Source: Cohnella algarum
Lineage (GTDB): Bacteria; Bacillota; Bacilli; Paenibacillales; Paenibacillaceae
Direction of reading: 5' to 3'
Assembly: GCF_016937515.1 (NCBI RefSeq)
Contig: NZ_JAFHKM010000002.1
Coordinates: 5,513,001-5,577,000 of the forward strand
DNA: 64,000 bases
The position numbers and the translations under genes were made by a program. Shown one piece after another: positions 36,723 through 46,366 of the stretch. Under the pieces are notes generated by a model. The model did no database searches. It was given only the letters and a program-made list of their open reading frames with translations, and was not told the origin of the DNA. Position 1 is the first letter of the stretch; each line of letters starts with the position of its first letter.

Positions 36723-38408
36723 TTACGCGTTTTTTAGGCGTTTAGCCAGCGCCAGCATTTCCTGAGCGTGGTGACGGGTTTTTGCCGTTACTTCCACTCC
36801 GCCGAGCATTCGGGCTAGTTCCTCCACCCGTTCCTGGCTGGAAAGCTCGCGCACGGCCGTTGCCGTTCTTCCGTTGTCGGTAATGCTTTTGGCGATTTCG
36901 TACTGATAATCGGCCATGCATGCCACCTGGGGCAGATGGGTGATCGAAAAAACCTGGCAATGCTTCGCAAGCAGCGACAATTTCTCCGCGACGGCTTGAG
37001 CGGCACGGCCGCTTACGCCCGTATCGACTTCGTCGAAAACGAGCACCGGAATCCGGTCGATGCGGGCGAAAATCGCTTTGAGGGCGAGCATGACGCGGGA
37101 CATTTCCCCGCCGGAAGCGATTTTGGACAACGGCTTGGGCGGCTCCCCCGGGTTCGTCGACAGCAAAAACTCGGCGCTGTCGGCACCCGTGGCGTCAAAC
37201 GGAACAGGCTCCAGCTTGACTTCGAATATCGCCCGCTCCATTTGCAAATCGCGTAGCTCCTGAACGATGATCGCCGACAGCTTGTTCGCCGCGTTTCTTC
37301 GGATGGAGGTCAGCCGATCGGCAAGCTGCGACAGCTCGCGCTCGAGCTTTTCTTGTTCGTCCGCAAGCTGCTGAAGCCGTTCGTCGCGATTTTCCAGCTT
37401 GTCCGTTTCGGCTTGGATTCGTTTCCGGTAGGCCAGAATATCTTCGATCGTTTCCCCGTATTTGCGTTTCAATCCGCTCAGCAAATTCAGCCGCTCTTCG
37501 ATAAAGGCGAGCCGTTCCGGATTGAATTCGATTTGGTCGCGGTACCCGCGCAATTGATACGCCGCGTCTTCCGCGCCGTAATAGGCCGATTGCAGCTGCT
37601 CCACGAGCGGACCGATTTTCGCCGGATCGACTTTGACGATGTCCTCGAGCCGCGCGATCGCCCGCGAAAGGACGGCAAGCCCCTTGGAACCGTAAAGCAA
37701 ATCGTAGGCTTCCGATACGGAATCCGCCAGCTTTTCCGCATGGCTTAGTTTGCGTTTCTCGTCGGCCAGGGATTCGTCTTCACCCGGCATAAGCCGGGCT
37801 TCTTCGATTTCTTCCAATTGGTACCGGTACAGGTCGAGCATTTGCATTTGCTGGCGGGACGATTCCTCGAGCTCCTTGCGCTCGCGCTCGATTTGCCGGA
37901 ATCGCCGGTACTTGTCGGCGTAGGCGTTTTTGTCGGGGACGATTTCGTCTCCCGCGTATTGATCCAGCCACTCGAGATGCCGATCCGTTCGCAGCAGCGA
38001 TTGGTGCTCGTGCTGCCCGTGGATATTGACCAGATGCTCGCCGACTTCCCGCAGCATCGACAGCGTCGCGCTTTGGCCGTTCAGCCGCGCGGAAGATTTG
38101 CCGTGCAGCAAAATTTCCCTGCGAATCAACAGCATTTCGCGCGGATTCGCGTCGATTCCGAATCGGTTCAGCGTCGCCCATACCGGATGATTTTCCGGCA
38201 AGTCGAAGCTTGCCTCGATGACCGCGCGGTCGCGCCCGTGCCGAATCATGTCCGCCGAACTTCTTCCCCCGGCGATAAGCCCCATCGCATCGATGACCAT
38301 CGATTTACCGGCGCCCGTTTCTCCCGTCAACACGTGAAATCCGCGATGAAACCCTACGGTAACCTGTTCGATTACCGCCAAATTGCGAATAGACAGCTCC
38401 CGAAGCAT
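36723..38408 (-). CDS. recN: DNA repair protein RecN
   Basis: RecN is an SMC-like ATPase that acts early at double-strand breaks. The 561-residue protein has Walker A GETGAGKSMVIDAM near the N-terminus, long coiled-coil arms in the middle, and the C-terminal signature LSKIASGGEMSRVMLALK with Walker B IPVLVFDEVDTGVSG. Length is normal. It follows argR by about 40 bases on the same strand. Confidence 0.95.
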   Translation of the reverse strand: MLRELSIRNLAVIEQVTVGFHRGFHVLTGETGAGKSMVIDAMGLIAGGRSSADMIRHGRDRAVIEASFDLPENHPVWATLNRFGIDANPREMLLIRREILLHGKSSARLNGQSATLSMLREVGEHLVNIHGQHEHQSLLRTDRHLEWLDQYAGDEIVPDKNAYADKYRRFRQIERERKELEESSRQQMQMLDLYRYQLEEIEEARLMPGEDESLADEKRKLSHAEKLADSVSEAYDLLYGSKGLAVLSRAIARLEDIVKVDPAKIGPLVEQLQSAYYGAEDAAYQLRGYRDQIEFNPERLAFIEERLNLLSGLKRKYGETIEDILAYRKRIQAETDKLENRDERLQQLADEQEKLERELSQLADRLTSIRRNAANKLSAIIVQELRDLQMERAIFEVKLEPVPFDATGADSAEFLLSTNPGEPPKPLSKIASGGEMSRVMLALKAIFARIDRIPVLVFDEVDTGVSGRAAQAVAEKLSLLAKHCQVFSITHLPQVACMADYQYEIAKSITDNGRTATAVRELSSQERVEELARMLGGVEVTAKTRHHAQEMLALAKRLKNA

Positions 38409-38447
38409 TGCCTTGCGGCCTCCCCTCTTTTGCTGACGCCTGCGCTT

Positions 38448-38897
38448 TTATTGCATCATTTCATGGATCCGCTTGACCATCACGGGTCCCTGCTCCTTCG
38501 ACTTGCAGATCAATAGCGTCGTATCGTCGCCACCGATCGAGCCCAGCACCTCCGGCCAGTCCATGCCGTCGATCAACGCGGCGATCGTGTTGGCCGTTCC
38601 CGGCAGGCAGCGGACGACTACCAAATTTTCGGCGGCATCGGCCTGAACGAAATGGTCGAGCAGCGCCCGCTTCAGCTTCAGCGCAGGATTGAACCGCTGA
38701 TCCTGCGGCATCGAATATTTATATCGGCCGTCTTCGAGGGGCACTTTGATCAGCTGCATTTCCTTGATGTCGCGGGAAACGGTCGCCTGTGTCACATGAA
38801 CGCCTTCGTTGCGCAGCGCTTCGACCAATTCCTCCTGCGTTTCGATTTCCCGCTTGCCGATCATTTCCCGAATTTGCCGTTGTCGTTGAACTTTCAT
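38448..38897 (-). CDS. argR: Arginine repressor ArgR/AhrC
   Basis: This 149-residue hexameric regulator represses arginine biosynthesis and activates catabolism when arginine is bound. The N-terminal winged helix includes EELVEALRNEGVHVTQATVSRD; the C-terminal domain has LPGTANTIAALIDGMDWPEVLGSIGGDDT, which forms the arginine-binding trimer interface. Its ATG overlaps the stop of the preceding hypothetical gene (ATGA). Confidence 0.95.
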   Translation of the reverse strand: MKVQRQRQIREMIGKREIETQEELVEALRNEGVHVTQATVSRDIKEMQLIKVPLEDGRYKYSMPQDQRFNPALKLKRALLDHFVQADAAENLVVVRCLPGTANTIAALIDGMDWPEVLGSIGGDDTTLLICKSKEQGPVMVKRIHEMMQ

Positions 38898-39361
38898 TCC
38901 TTGTCATCCTCCACTTTAAATCGCACCGTACGCACGGTCCGTTCTTTGGGATCGGCAACGATAATCCCCGCGCTTTCCGGAAACAGCAGAGCATAAGGCA
39001 GCAGACGCTCCCTGAGCCCGCTGGCGCTCCACTCGGTCGGCTTTCGGGGCCGTTCGAGCTTGACTAAATAGTATTGTTGATCCTTTTTGGCCAAATAATC
39101 GAAATAAAGGCGCGTAGGCTGCGAAGGAAAGTCGTCGACGGTCACGCGAAGCGGAATGCGATGCTTGCCGGACAACACCTCGTAACCGTGCTCTTCCAGC
39201 AGCGTTACCGCATCGGCCGGTTCCACTTCTCCCGCATGCGCGAGCTTCCGAAGCCTGGCGCTGGGCGGCTCTAACAGCCACAAATGCAGCCGCCTCGCCA
39301 GCCACCAGACCAGCAGCCCCGCAACCGTCAAAAACAACAGCCAATCGCCGAACCGCTCCAC
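38894..39361 (-). CDS. Membrane-anchored hypothetical protein upstream of argR
   Basis: This 155-residue protein begins with a hydrophobic helix (DWLLFLTVAGLLVWWLARRL), followed by a soluble part with RLYFDYLAKKDQQYYLVKLER. The spacing of Asp and Lys on predicted strands faintly recalls PD-(D/E)xK nuclease-like folds, but the match is too weak for a claim. The GTG at 39361 is chosen because GGAGGGGGAG precedes it. It is translationally coupled to argR. I do not recognise a characterised family. Confidence 0.7.
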   Translation of the reverse strand: MERFGDWLLFLTVAGLLVWWLARRLHLWLLEPPSARLRKLAHAGEVEPADAVTLLEEHGYEVLSGKHRIPLRVTVDDFPSQPTRLYFDYLAKKDQQYYLVKLERPRKPTEWSASGLRERLLPYALLFPESAGIIVADPKERTVRTVRFKVEDDKE

Positions 39362-39576
39362 GATCGCTCCCCCTCCGCATCGAACGTCGGCGTTATCGAT
39401 TGTCGAGTTCCTGGAGGTTCGCCGCATCTAATCGTAGTTCGCGCCGCAAGCCCTGAATTCCTTTTTTCCGCGAAGGAACGCAAAAACGGAGCATGCCCGC
39501 GAGAAACCGGTTATTCGATCCGGCCGTTCTTCGGCAGCTCCGGGACAGATGTTCCCTTGCTTATTTCGTGCTAAGA

Positions 39577-40431
39577 TCAACCTTTGCGGTGAAAAGCGTT
39601 CGAGGCCTCGTCCACGACCGAGCGAACGAGCGACGGAACGGAATCCGGAGAACTTTCGTCCTCTAACGTTTCCGAAGCGTTCGCTTCAAGCCGCCAATAG
39701 GCCAAAAATTCGATGTTGCCTTCGCCCCCGGTAATCGGGGAATAGGTCAGCCCTTGCAGCCGAAATCCAAGCTTCTCCGCGTGAGCCAGCACTTCGATCA
39801 GCACCGATTCGTGAACGCCCGGATCCCGGACGACGCCGGATTTGCCTACTTGCTCGCGGCCTGCCTCGAATTGGGGCTTGATGAGCGCGACCGTCCCGCC
39901 GCCGGACTGAAGCAGCTCGGCCAGCGTCGGCAAAATCAGCTTCAGCGAGATGAACGAAACGTCGATCGTCGCAAATGCCGGCGCCGGCCCGTCCAACTGG
40001 TCCGCGGTCATATGACGGAAATTCGTCCGTTCCATGACCCGGACCCGCTCGTCCTGGCGCAGCGACCAGTCCAGTTGGTTGTACCCGACATCCACCGCGT
40101 AGACGAATGCCGCGCCGTTCTGAAGCGCGCAATCGGTAAACCCTCCGGTGGAGGCGCCGATGTCGAGCATAACCGCATCCTTCAAATCGAGCCCGAAAAA
40201 TCGGATCGCTTTCTCGAGCTTGAGCCCCCCGCGGCTGACATACGGATGGGGCGCTCCTTTGACGACGATGGCGGCGTCGCGCGGCACCTTCGTCCCCGCC
40301 TTGTCGACGCGCTCCGTGCCGACTTGAACGAGCCCCGCCATAATCGCCGCCTTCGCCTTTTCGCGACTTTCGAAATAGCCTAACTCCACAAGCAAAACGT
40401 CGAGCCGTTCCTTGACGGGTACGTTCATCAC
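39577..40431 (-). CDS. tlyA: TlyA-family rRNA 2'-O-methyltransferase
   Basis: This 284-residue protein has an N-terminal S4 RNA-binding domain (about 5-65: [20 protein letters not shown]) and an FtsJ-like SAM methyltransferase domain with [20 protein letters not shown]. Homologues (YqxC, TlyA) methylate rRNA cytidines; some are annotated as hemolysins. The start overlaps the dxs stop, either GTG at 40431 or ATG at 40428, so the two are coupled. Confidence 0.9.
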   Translation of the reverse strand: MMNVPVKERLDVLLVELGYFESREKAKAAIMAGLVQVGTERVDKAGTKVPRDAAIVVKGAPHPYVSRGGLKLEKAIRFFGLDLKDAVMLDIGASTGGFTDCALQNGAAFVYAVDVGYNQLDWSLRQDERVRVMERTNFRHMTADQLDGPAPAFATIDVSFISLKLILPTLAELLQSGGGTVALIKPQFEAGREQVGKSGVVRDPGVHESVLIEVLAHAEKLGFRLQGLTYSPITGGEGNIEFLAYWRLEANASETLEDESSPDSVPSLVRSVVDEASNAFHRKG

Positions 40432-42317
40432 GTCGCTCTCTGGCGCTTGCGGACGACGCGCTTGCGCAGCTCCTGCGCGACGTTTTCGGGCGTCAGCCCG
40501 ACTTCGGCCCGCTGTTCCTTGATCGTCGCGTGCTCGATGAAACGGTCGGGAACGCCGAGCATGCCCACCGAGATGTGCTGCTGGCCCGCCAATGCGTAAA
40601 ACTCGAGAATGGCGCCGCCCAGTCCCCCTTGCTCCGATCCCTCTTCGAGCACGAGCAGCGGGATGTTTTCCTTGGCCAAGGAGAGCAGCATCTCCTCGTC
40701 CAGCGGTTTGACGAAGCGGGCGTTCACGACCCGGGCCTGAATGCCTTCGCGCTTCAGCAGTTCCGCGGCTTCTTCCGCGACTTGAACCATCGGGCCGATC
40801 GCGATGATGGCGGCGTAATCCCCGTCGCGAACCGTTTCCCAGCTGCCGATCGGGATCGGCCGAAGCTCCGGATCCATCGGGACGCCAAGTCCGTTGATCC
40901 TCGGATAACGGACGGCGATCGGGCCGTCCTCGTATTCGACCGCGGTCTTGAGCATGTGCCGCAGCTCATTCTCGTCCTTCGGCATCATGATGACCATATT
41001 CGGAATATGCCGCAAGAATGCGATATCGTACACGCCTTGGTGCGTCTCCCCGTCTGCGCCGACAAAGCCGGCCCGGTCGATCGCGAACACCACGTTCAGT
41101 TTCTGGCGGCAAATATCGTGCACTACCTGGTCATAGGCGCGCTGCAGGAACGTCGAATAGACGGCGAATACCGGCTTCATGCCTTCCAGCGCCATGGCTG
41201 CGGCCATCGTGGCGGCATGTTGCTCCGCGATGCCGACGTCGAACATCCGGTTCGGGAAGCGTTCCGCGAAACCGAGCAGTCCGGAACCTCCCGGCATGGC
41301 CGGGGTAATCGCCAAGATGCGGTCGTCCCGCTCCGCGAGTTCGATCAGCGTTTTGCCGAAGACGTCTGTATAAACGGGAGGTCCGACCGACTTGACGACT
41401 TGTCCGGATTCGATCTTGTACGGCGTGATGCCGTGCCATTTGAACGAATCCGCTTCCGCGGGCGAATATCCTTTGCCCTTGATCGTGAGGATGTGAATGA
41501 GAACCGGACCGTTCACCTTCTCGGCTTGATGAAACGCCTCGACCAGCTTCTCGATATCGTGGCCGTCGACCGGCCCGAAATATTTGAGCCCGAATTCCTC
41601 GAACAGCATGCCCGGGACAACCAAATATTTCAGGCTGTCCTTGAGCCGTTCGGCCGTCTTGGCCAGCTTGCCGCCGATGGCGGGAATTTTGCGGACGAGC
41701 GTTTCGAATTCGTCCTTCGCTTTGCGATAGGTTTTGTCGGAACGAACCTTGCCCAAGTAGTTGTGCAGAGCGCCTACGTTCGGCGCGATCGACATCTCGT
41801 TGTCGTTCAGGACGACGATCAGATTGCGCTTCTCGTGACCGATATGGTTCATCGCTTCGAGCGCCATGCCCCCGGTCAGCGCGCCGTCCCCGATCACGGC
41901 GATCACTTTGTTGCTTTCGCCCTTCAAGTCGCGCGCAAGAGCCATGCCGGCCGCGGCCGACAGCGAAGTGCTGCTGTGCCCGGCTTCCCATACGTCATGC
42001 TCGCTTTCGGAACGCTTGACGAAGCCGCACAGGCCGTCCTTCTGGCGCAGCGTGCCGAAGCGGTCTTTGCGGCCGGTTAAAATTTTATGAACGTAGGCCT
42101 GATGGCCGACGTCGAAAATGAATTTGTCCCGCGGGCTGTCGTACAAATAATGGAGCGCGAGCGTCAATTCGACGACGCCCAAATTCGGCGCGAGATGCCC
42201 GCCGGTCGCGGATAAATTTTCGATTAAAAACTGGCGGATTTCTTGCGCCAACTGAGGCAGCTCGGCTAAGGAAAGCTGCTTAAGATCAGATGGGCTGTCG
42301 ATACGGTCGAGCAGCAA
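40428..42317 (-). CDS. dxs: 1-deoxy-D-xylulose-5-phosphate synthase
   Basis: DXS condenses pyruvate and glyceraldehyde 3-phosphate in the first step of the MEP isoprenoid pathway. The 629-residue protein has the ThDP motif [20 protein letters not shown], the early [13 protein letters not shown] and [16 protein letters not shown] segments and the transketolase C-terminal half with [15 protein letters not shown]. The TTG start follows GGGGAA. It lies downstream of ispA, which uses its pathway products, but a 560-base gap and a terminator separate them. Confidence 0.95.
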   Translation of the reverse strand: MLLDRIDSPSDLKQLSLAELPQLAQEIRQFLIENLSATGGHLAPNLGVVELTLALHYLYDSPRDKFIFDVGHQAYVHKILTGRKDRFGTLRQKDGLCGFVKRSESEHDVWEAGHSSTSLSAAAGMALARDLKGESNKVIAVIGDGALTGGMALEAMNHIGHEKRNLIVVLNDNEMSIAPNVGALHNYLGKVRSDKTYRKAKDEFETLVRKIPAIGGKLAKTAERLKDSLKYLVVPGMLFEEFGLKYFGPVDGHDIEKLVEAFHQAEKVNGPVLIHILTIKGKGYSPAEADSFKWHGITPYKIESGQVVKSVGPPVYTDVFGKTLIELAERDDRILAITPAMPGGSGLLGFAERFPNRMFDVGIAEQHAATMAAAMALEGMKPVFAVYSTFLQRAYDQVVHDICRQKLNVVFAIDRAGFVGADGETHQGVYDIAFLRHIPNMVIMMPKDENELRHMLKTAVEYEDGPIAVRYPRINGLGVPMDPELRPIPIGSWETVRDGDYAAIIAIGPMVQVAEEAAELLKREGIQARVVNARFVKPLDEEMLLSLAKENIPLLVLEEGSEQGGLGGAILEFYALAGQQHISVGMLGVPDRFIEHATIKEQRAEVGLTPENVAQELRKRVVRKRQRAT

Positions 42318-42369
42318 TGGAGTTCCCCGCTTTCCCGGATAAGTCCGTGTACGTTACAAAATTTGATAT

Positions 42370-42399
42370 CATTATAACACATGCGGCAGACAAATGCCC
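42370..42399 (-). promoter_or_regulatory. Probable dxs promoter
   Basis: On the minus strand TATAAT (42370-42375) is preceded at 18 bases by TGGGCA (42394-42399), about 50 bases before the dxs start. Confidence 0.45.
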
Positions 42400-42783
42400 A
42401 ATACGGGGCCAAGCTTGGCAGATCTTGACGAAATGCGGACGCAAGCCCCCGCGACGGTCCGCTGCGGTTATGGTATCCCATTCCATACGTTTAACCGTGA
42501 AAATCGTTCCGGGATTTTGCTGCAAGGCGAAGTGTTTATTTGTACGGGTTGAATACTTCGGTTCGGAAACTTTAATTCAAGATTGGCGCGAGGATCCGGC
42601 CCGGTTTCTAGTTCGCAAGTTGGGGTGGAAGTTTGTGTATCCTCAAAGGTTCGAAAGGGTTCCGGGTGAATTCGGCGTGAGTTCGGCGATTGCACGCAAA
42701 AACGATCACCTGCCGTTTTCCGCCCCCGACTGGCGTTAGCCGTCAAAGGCAAGGATCCTCATCCATGGGCGCTCGGCACGGCC
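42400..42783. other. Gene-free interval between ispA and dxs
   Basis: About 380 bases hold no gene I can support. Short frames exist on both strands but have no ribosome site, start inside flanking features and do not resemble known proteins. The sequence could be a decayed gene remnant. Confidence 0.4.
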
Positions 42784-42839
42784 AAAAAAAAGACCGCCCC
42801 GGCGCGTCGACAACGTCGACATCCGCTCGCCGGGCAGTC
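42784..42839 (-). terminator. Intrinsic terminator of the folD-xse-ispA run
   Basis: GACTGCCCGGCG pairs with CGCCGGGGCGGTC on the minus strand around an inner GTCGAC/GTCGAC hairpin, followed by eight Ts, about 40 bases after the ispA stop. Confidence 0.85.
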
Positions 42840-42876
42840 CGGATAAAGCGCAAATTCTTTTAAACCGGTGCAACGG

Positions 42877-43788
42877 CTAGTGATCCCGATTCATGATGGA
42901 GCGCGCGATGCCGGCCAGCAATTCCGGCTTGGCAAAACCCGCGGCCATTACCGCCTCGATCGCCTCTTCCGTAAGACGGGACACGCGCTCCCGGCTCGCG
43001 TCCAGCCCAAGCAGAAACGGGTACGTCACTTTGCCTTGGCGCTCATCGCTTTTCAGCGGTTTGCCCAGTTTCCCCTCGTCGCCGATCACGTCCAAAATAT
43101 CGTCCTGAATTTGGAAGGCGAGGCCGATATTGCGGCCGAACAGCTCGAGCGCCGCCAGCTTGTCGGCTTCCGCTTCGGCCGCGTGCCCCCCCGCCCGCAA
43201 CGAAAACGCGATCAGGTCGCTTGTCTTGTGCAAATGGATCGACTCGAGCTCCTCGAGCGAGGTGATTCCCTGCTCTCCCAGCATATCGCTCGCTTGGCCG
43301 CCGACCATGCCCGAAAGTCCCGCAAACCGGGCCAGCTCCGAAACGACGGCGAGCGCCCGGTCTGCCGGAACGCCCAAAGAAGCCGCCTGCGAAGCGACGA
43401 AGAAGGCGTGCGTCAGCAACCCGTCGCCGGCGAGAATCGCCATCGCCTCTCCGAACACTTTGTGGTTGGTCGGACGTCCGCGGCGAAAATCGTCGTTATC
43501 CATCGCCGGCAAGTCGTCGTGAATGAGCGAGTAGGTGTGGATCATTTCGACGGCGACGGCAAACGGCATCGCCCTGGCGTGGATCCCCTCGTCGCCGCCG
43601 ACGCTTTCCGCCGACGCCAAAACCAATATCGGCCGCAGGCGCTTGCCCCCGGCTTCCAGCGAGTAAACGGCCGCGTCCCTCAGCGGGGCCGGAATGCGCC
43701 ATTCGGCCGGTATCGCTTCGCGAAGCCGTTCTTCGACGCGTTCTCGCAAAGCCTTGATATACGCTTCGATGTTGCCAGATACCGTCAC
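42877..43788 (-). CDS. ispA: Farnesyl diphosphate synthase / short-chain polyprenyl synthetase
   Basis: This 303-residue prenyltransferase condenses isopentenyl and dimethylallyl diphosphates to farnesyl diphosphate. The two Asp-rich motifs are IHDDLPAMDNDDFRRGRPTNH and AFQIQDDILDVIGD, with the GGKRLRPILVLAS start region. A GTG start follows GGAGAG, five bases after the xseB stop. The neighbours xseB, xseA and folD are the usual Bacillota company of this gene. Confidence 0.94.
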   Translation of the reverse strand: MTVSGNIEAYIKALRERVEERLREAIPAEWRIPAPLRDAAVYSLEAGGKRLRPILVLASAESVGGDEGIHARAMPFAVAVEMIHTYSLIHDDLPAMDNDDFRRGRPTNHKVFGEAMAILAGDGLLTHAFFVASQAASLGVPADRALAVVSELARFAGLSGMVGGQASDMLGEQGITSLEELESIHLHKTSDLIAFSLRAGGHAAEAEADKLAALELFGRNIGLAFQIQDDILDVIGDEGKLGKPLKSDERQGKVTYPFLLGLDASRERVSRLTEEAIEAVMAAGFAKPELLAGIARSIMNRDH

Positions 43789-43793
43789 TTCCG

Positions 43794-44105
43794 CTACTCT
43801 CCTTTATCCGCTTCGGCCTCGCCCTGCAAAGGCGCGAACGGCTTGCGCTGAAATCCGGTTTCGTCCTCCATCAGCATTTCGATCCTTTTTTCCACTTGTT
43901 CGAGCTTCTGCCCGCAAAGCCTGGACAATGCGATTCCCTGCTGATAAAGCTCGATGGCGGTTTCCAGCGGGACGTCCGAATGCTCGAGGCGGGCCACGAT
44001 TTCCTCCAGCTTCTCCATCGCTTCCTCGAAGGAAATAGCCTGCGCGGCATCCGCGCTCGCCGCCGTTTCCGCGCCTGCCGTTTCCCGTTCCGGTTTAAGG
44101 CTCAT
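43794..44105 (-). CDS. xseB: Exodeoxyribonuclease VII small subunit
   Basis: The 103-residue protein contains the XseB helical hairpin ISFEEAMEKLEEIVARLEHS followed by PLETAIELYQQGIALSRLC. It is longer than most because of an Ala-rich N-terminus and an acidic tail. Several copies coat the large subunit in the ssDNA-degrading complex. It overlaps xseA by 11 bases. Confidence 0.93.
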   Translation of the reverse strand: MSLKPERETAGAETAASADAAQAISFEEAMEKLEEIVARLEHSDVPLETAIELYQQGIALSRLCGQKLEQVEKRIEMLMEDETGFQRKPFAPLQGEAEADKGE

Positions 44106-45459
44106 TCCCGACTCCCTCCTCCTGCAATCCCCATACTTGGCAATCCAGCGTTCCGTCCGCCAAGCGGACTTTGACCCGGTCTCCCGGCTGAACTTCCTCT
44201 ATCGAACGAATGATAGCTTCTTCCTGTTCGTCATAGACGAGACTGTAGCCTCTGCCCATAATTTTGAGCGGGCTGAGCGCGTCAAGCTGGCGAACGAGCG
44301 CGCCGAAGCCGCTTTGCCGTTCGCGCAGCACGCTTCGCATCGACTGCGACAGCCTGGCCGCAGCCGCATCGGCCCGCTTGCGCGCGAACGACGCTTGCGC
44401 CCGCGGGCTTGCGGCCGACAACCGGCCCGCCAGCCGCGCAAGCCGCTCTTGCGACCGGGCGAATCGCCCCTCGGCGCGGAACTGCAGCCGATCCCGCAGC
44501 CGGTCGAGCCGTTCGGCCTGCGAGAGCAACGCCCGCTTCGGCTGCAAAAAATACGGCGACTTGGCCGCGCGCTGCCAGCGTTCCCGCGAATGGACAAGCT
44601 TAAAGCGCAGCGATTTGTCCATTCGCCGCCGCAGCGACTCGATCGTCTGGCGCAGCTCCGCCGCGTGCGGAACCGCGAGCTCCGCGGCCGCGGTCGGCGT
44701 CGGCGCGCGCAAATCGGCGACGAAGTCGGCGATCGTGAAATCCGTTTCGTGGCCGACCGCCGAAATGACGGGAATGGCCGACGCGCGAATGGCTCGGGCG
44801 ACGATTTCCTCGTTGAACGCCCAAAGCTCTTCGAGCGATCCGCCCCCGCGGCCCACGATCAGGACGTCGGCCTCGCCGAGACGATTCATCGCCTCGATCG
44901 CCTGCACGATCGAGGCCGCCGCCGCCTTCCCCTGGACCGATGCCGGATAGAGAAGCACCGGGACGGACGCGAACCGCCTTTGCAGGGTAATGATAATATC
45001 CCGCACCGCCGCCCCCGTCGGCGACGTAATAACGCCGATCGCTTTCGGGTATCGGGGAATCGGCCGCTTGACCGCCTCGGAAAACAAGCCTTCCTCGCCA
45101 AGCTTCCGCTTCAACTGCTCGAAAGCGAGATAAAGGCTGCCGACGCCGTCCGGCTGCATCGCCGTAACGTAAAACTGGTACTGGCCGTCCCGCTCGAAGA
45201 CGGACACCCCGCCTCTCGCCAGCACCTTCATGCCGTCCTTCGGCCGGAAGGGCAGCCGCTGATTGTACGAGCCGAACATGATGCTTTTCAGTCTGCCGCT
45301 TTCGTCCTTGAGCGTAAAGTACATATGTCCGCTCGAATGATGGGTGAAATTCGAGATTTCCCCCCGGATCCATATATCCTGAAGCTTGGCGTCTCCTTCC
45401 AGCTTCAGCTTGATGTACCGGTTCACATCGCGGATGCTCAGCACGCGCGAAGGCTCCAA
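44095..45459 (-). CDS. xseA: Exodeoxyribonuclease VII large subunit
   Basis: This 454-residue catalytic subunit degrades single-stranded DNA from both ends. It has the N-terminal OB-fold (IRGEISNFTHHSSGHMYFTL), the catalytic domain with GVITSPTGAAVRDII and VLIVGRGGGSLEELWAFNEE, an Arg-rich coiled-coil segment, and a C-terminal ILKIMGRGYSLV-like strand (here PLKIMGRGYSLVYDEQ). It overlaps xseB downstream and follows folD. Confidence 0.95.
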   Translation of the reverse strand: MEPSRVLSIRDVNRYIKLKLEGDAKLQDIWIRGEISNFTHHSSGHMYFTLKDESGRLKSIMFGSYNQRLPFRPKDGMKVLARGGVSVFERDGQYQFYVTAMQPDGVGSLYLAFEQLKRKLGEEGLFSEAVKRPIPRYPKAIGVITSPTGAAVRDIIITLQRRFASVPVLLYPASVQGKAAAASIVQAIEAMNRLGEADVLIVGRGGGSLEELWAFNEEIVARAIRASAIPVISAVGHETDFTIADFVADLRAPTPTAAAELAVPHAAELRQTIESLRRRMDKSLRFKLVHSRERWQRAAKSPYFLQPKRALLSQAERLDRLRDRLQFRAEGRFARSQERLARLAGRLSAASPRAQASFARKRADAAAARLSQSMRSVLRERQSGFGALVRQLDALSPLKIMGRGYSLVYDEQEEAIIRSIEEVQPGDRVKVRLADGTLDCQVWGLQEEGVGNEP

Positions 45460-45514
45460 ACGCGCCGCCTCCTCTCCTTGGCTTCGAACGCGACCGTTTG
45501 CGTCTGTATTTCGT

Positions 45515-46366
45515 TTACTTGGCTTTGCCCAATGCCGCTTTCAGCGTATTTTTCATCAGCATCGTAATCGTCATCGGCCCGACGCCTCCCGGAACCGGCG
45601 TAATCCAGCCCGCAACTTCGGAAGCTTCGGCAAAATCCACGTCGCCGCACAGCTTGCCGTCAGGCAGCCGGTTGACGCCGACGTCGATCACGACGGCTCC
45701 GGGCTTGATCCAGTCGCCTTTGACCAGCTTCGGAACGCCGACCGCCGCCACGACGATATCGGCTTGGCGGGAAACTTCCGCCAGATTCGGCGTGCGCGAA
45801 TGGCAAATCGTCACCGTCGCATGCTCCCGAAGCAGCAGGAGCGAAACCGGCTTGCCCACGATGTTGCTGCGTCCGATGACGACCGCATGCTTGCCGGCGG
45901 GAGAGTTGCCCGTCCGCTTCAGCAGCTCGATAACGCCCGCCGGCGTGCAAGGCAGCAAGGCGTCGTCTCCGATGACCATATTGCCGACGCTGACCGGATG
46001 AAAGCCGTCCACGTCCTTTTCGACCGCGATCGCGTCGATGACCGCCTTCTCCTCGATATGCTTCGGCAGCGGCAGCTGCACGAGAATGCCGTGCACGCTG
46101 TCTTGGGCGTTCAACCGGCCGATCAGCTCCAGCAATTCCGCTTGCGAGGTCTCCGCGGAAAGGCGGTGCACCTCGGAATAAAAGCCGAGATCTTCGCAAG
46201 CTTTCGCCTTATTGCGAACGTAAACCTGGGACGCCGGATCTTCCCCGACCAGAATGACGGCAAGCCCCGGTTGAATGCCCGAACTTTTCAGCTTTGCGAC
46301 TTCGTCTTTGATTTCCGCCCGGATTTGGTCGGAAATTTTTTTGCCTTCGATCAGCTTTGCGCTCAT
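45515..46366 (-). CDS. folD: Bifunctional methylene-THF dehydrogenase/cyclohydrolase
   Basis: FolD interconverts 5,10-methylene- and 10-formyl-tetrahydrofolate with NADP. The 283-residue protein has GEDPASQVYVRNKAKACEDLG (catalytic Lys), the HGILVQLPLPKHI motif and the PCTPAGVIELL and GRSNIVGKPV segments. GAGGAGGAA precedes the ATG, and that ATG overlaps the stop that nusB would have in the corrected frame (ATGA). Confidence 0.95.
   Translation of the reverse strand: MSAKLIEGKKISDQIRAEIKDEVAKLKSSGIQPGLAVILVGEDPASQVYVRNKAKACEDLGFYSEVHRLSAETSQAELLELIGRLNAQDSVHGILVQLPLPKHIEEKAVIDAIAVEKDVDGFHPVSVGNMVIGDDALLPCTPAGVIELLKRTGNSPAGKHAVVIGRSNIVGKPVSLLLLREHATVTICHSRTPNLAEVSRQADIVVAAVGVPKLVKGDWIKPGAVVIDVGVNRLPDGKLCGDVDFAEASEVAGWITPVPGGVGPMTITMLMKNTLKAALGKAK

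Noticed and set aside
40530..42080. 516-codon plus-strand frame across dxs
   Set aside because: Shadow of dxs; no start signal and composition typical of antisense GC-rich frames.
42290..42739. 149-codon plus-strand frame between dxs and ispA
   Set aside because: It begins inside the dxs 5' end, has no ribosome site and matches nothing recognisable.
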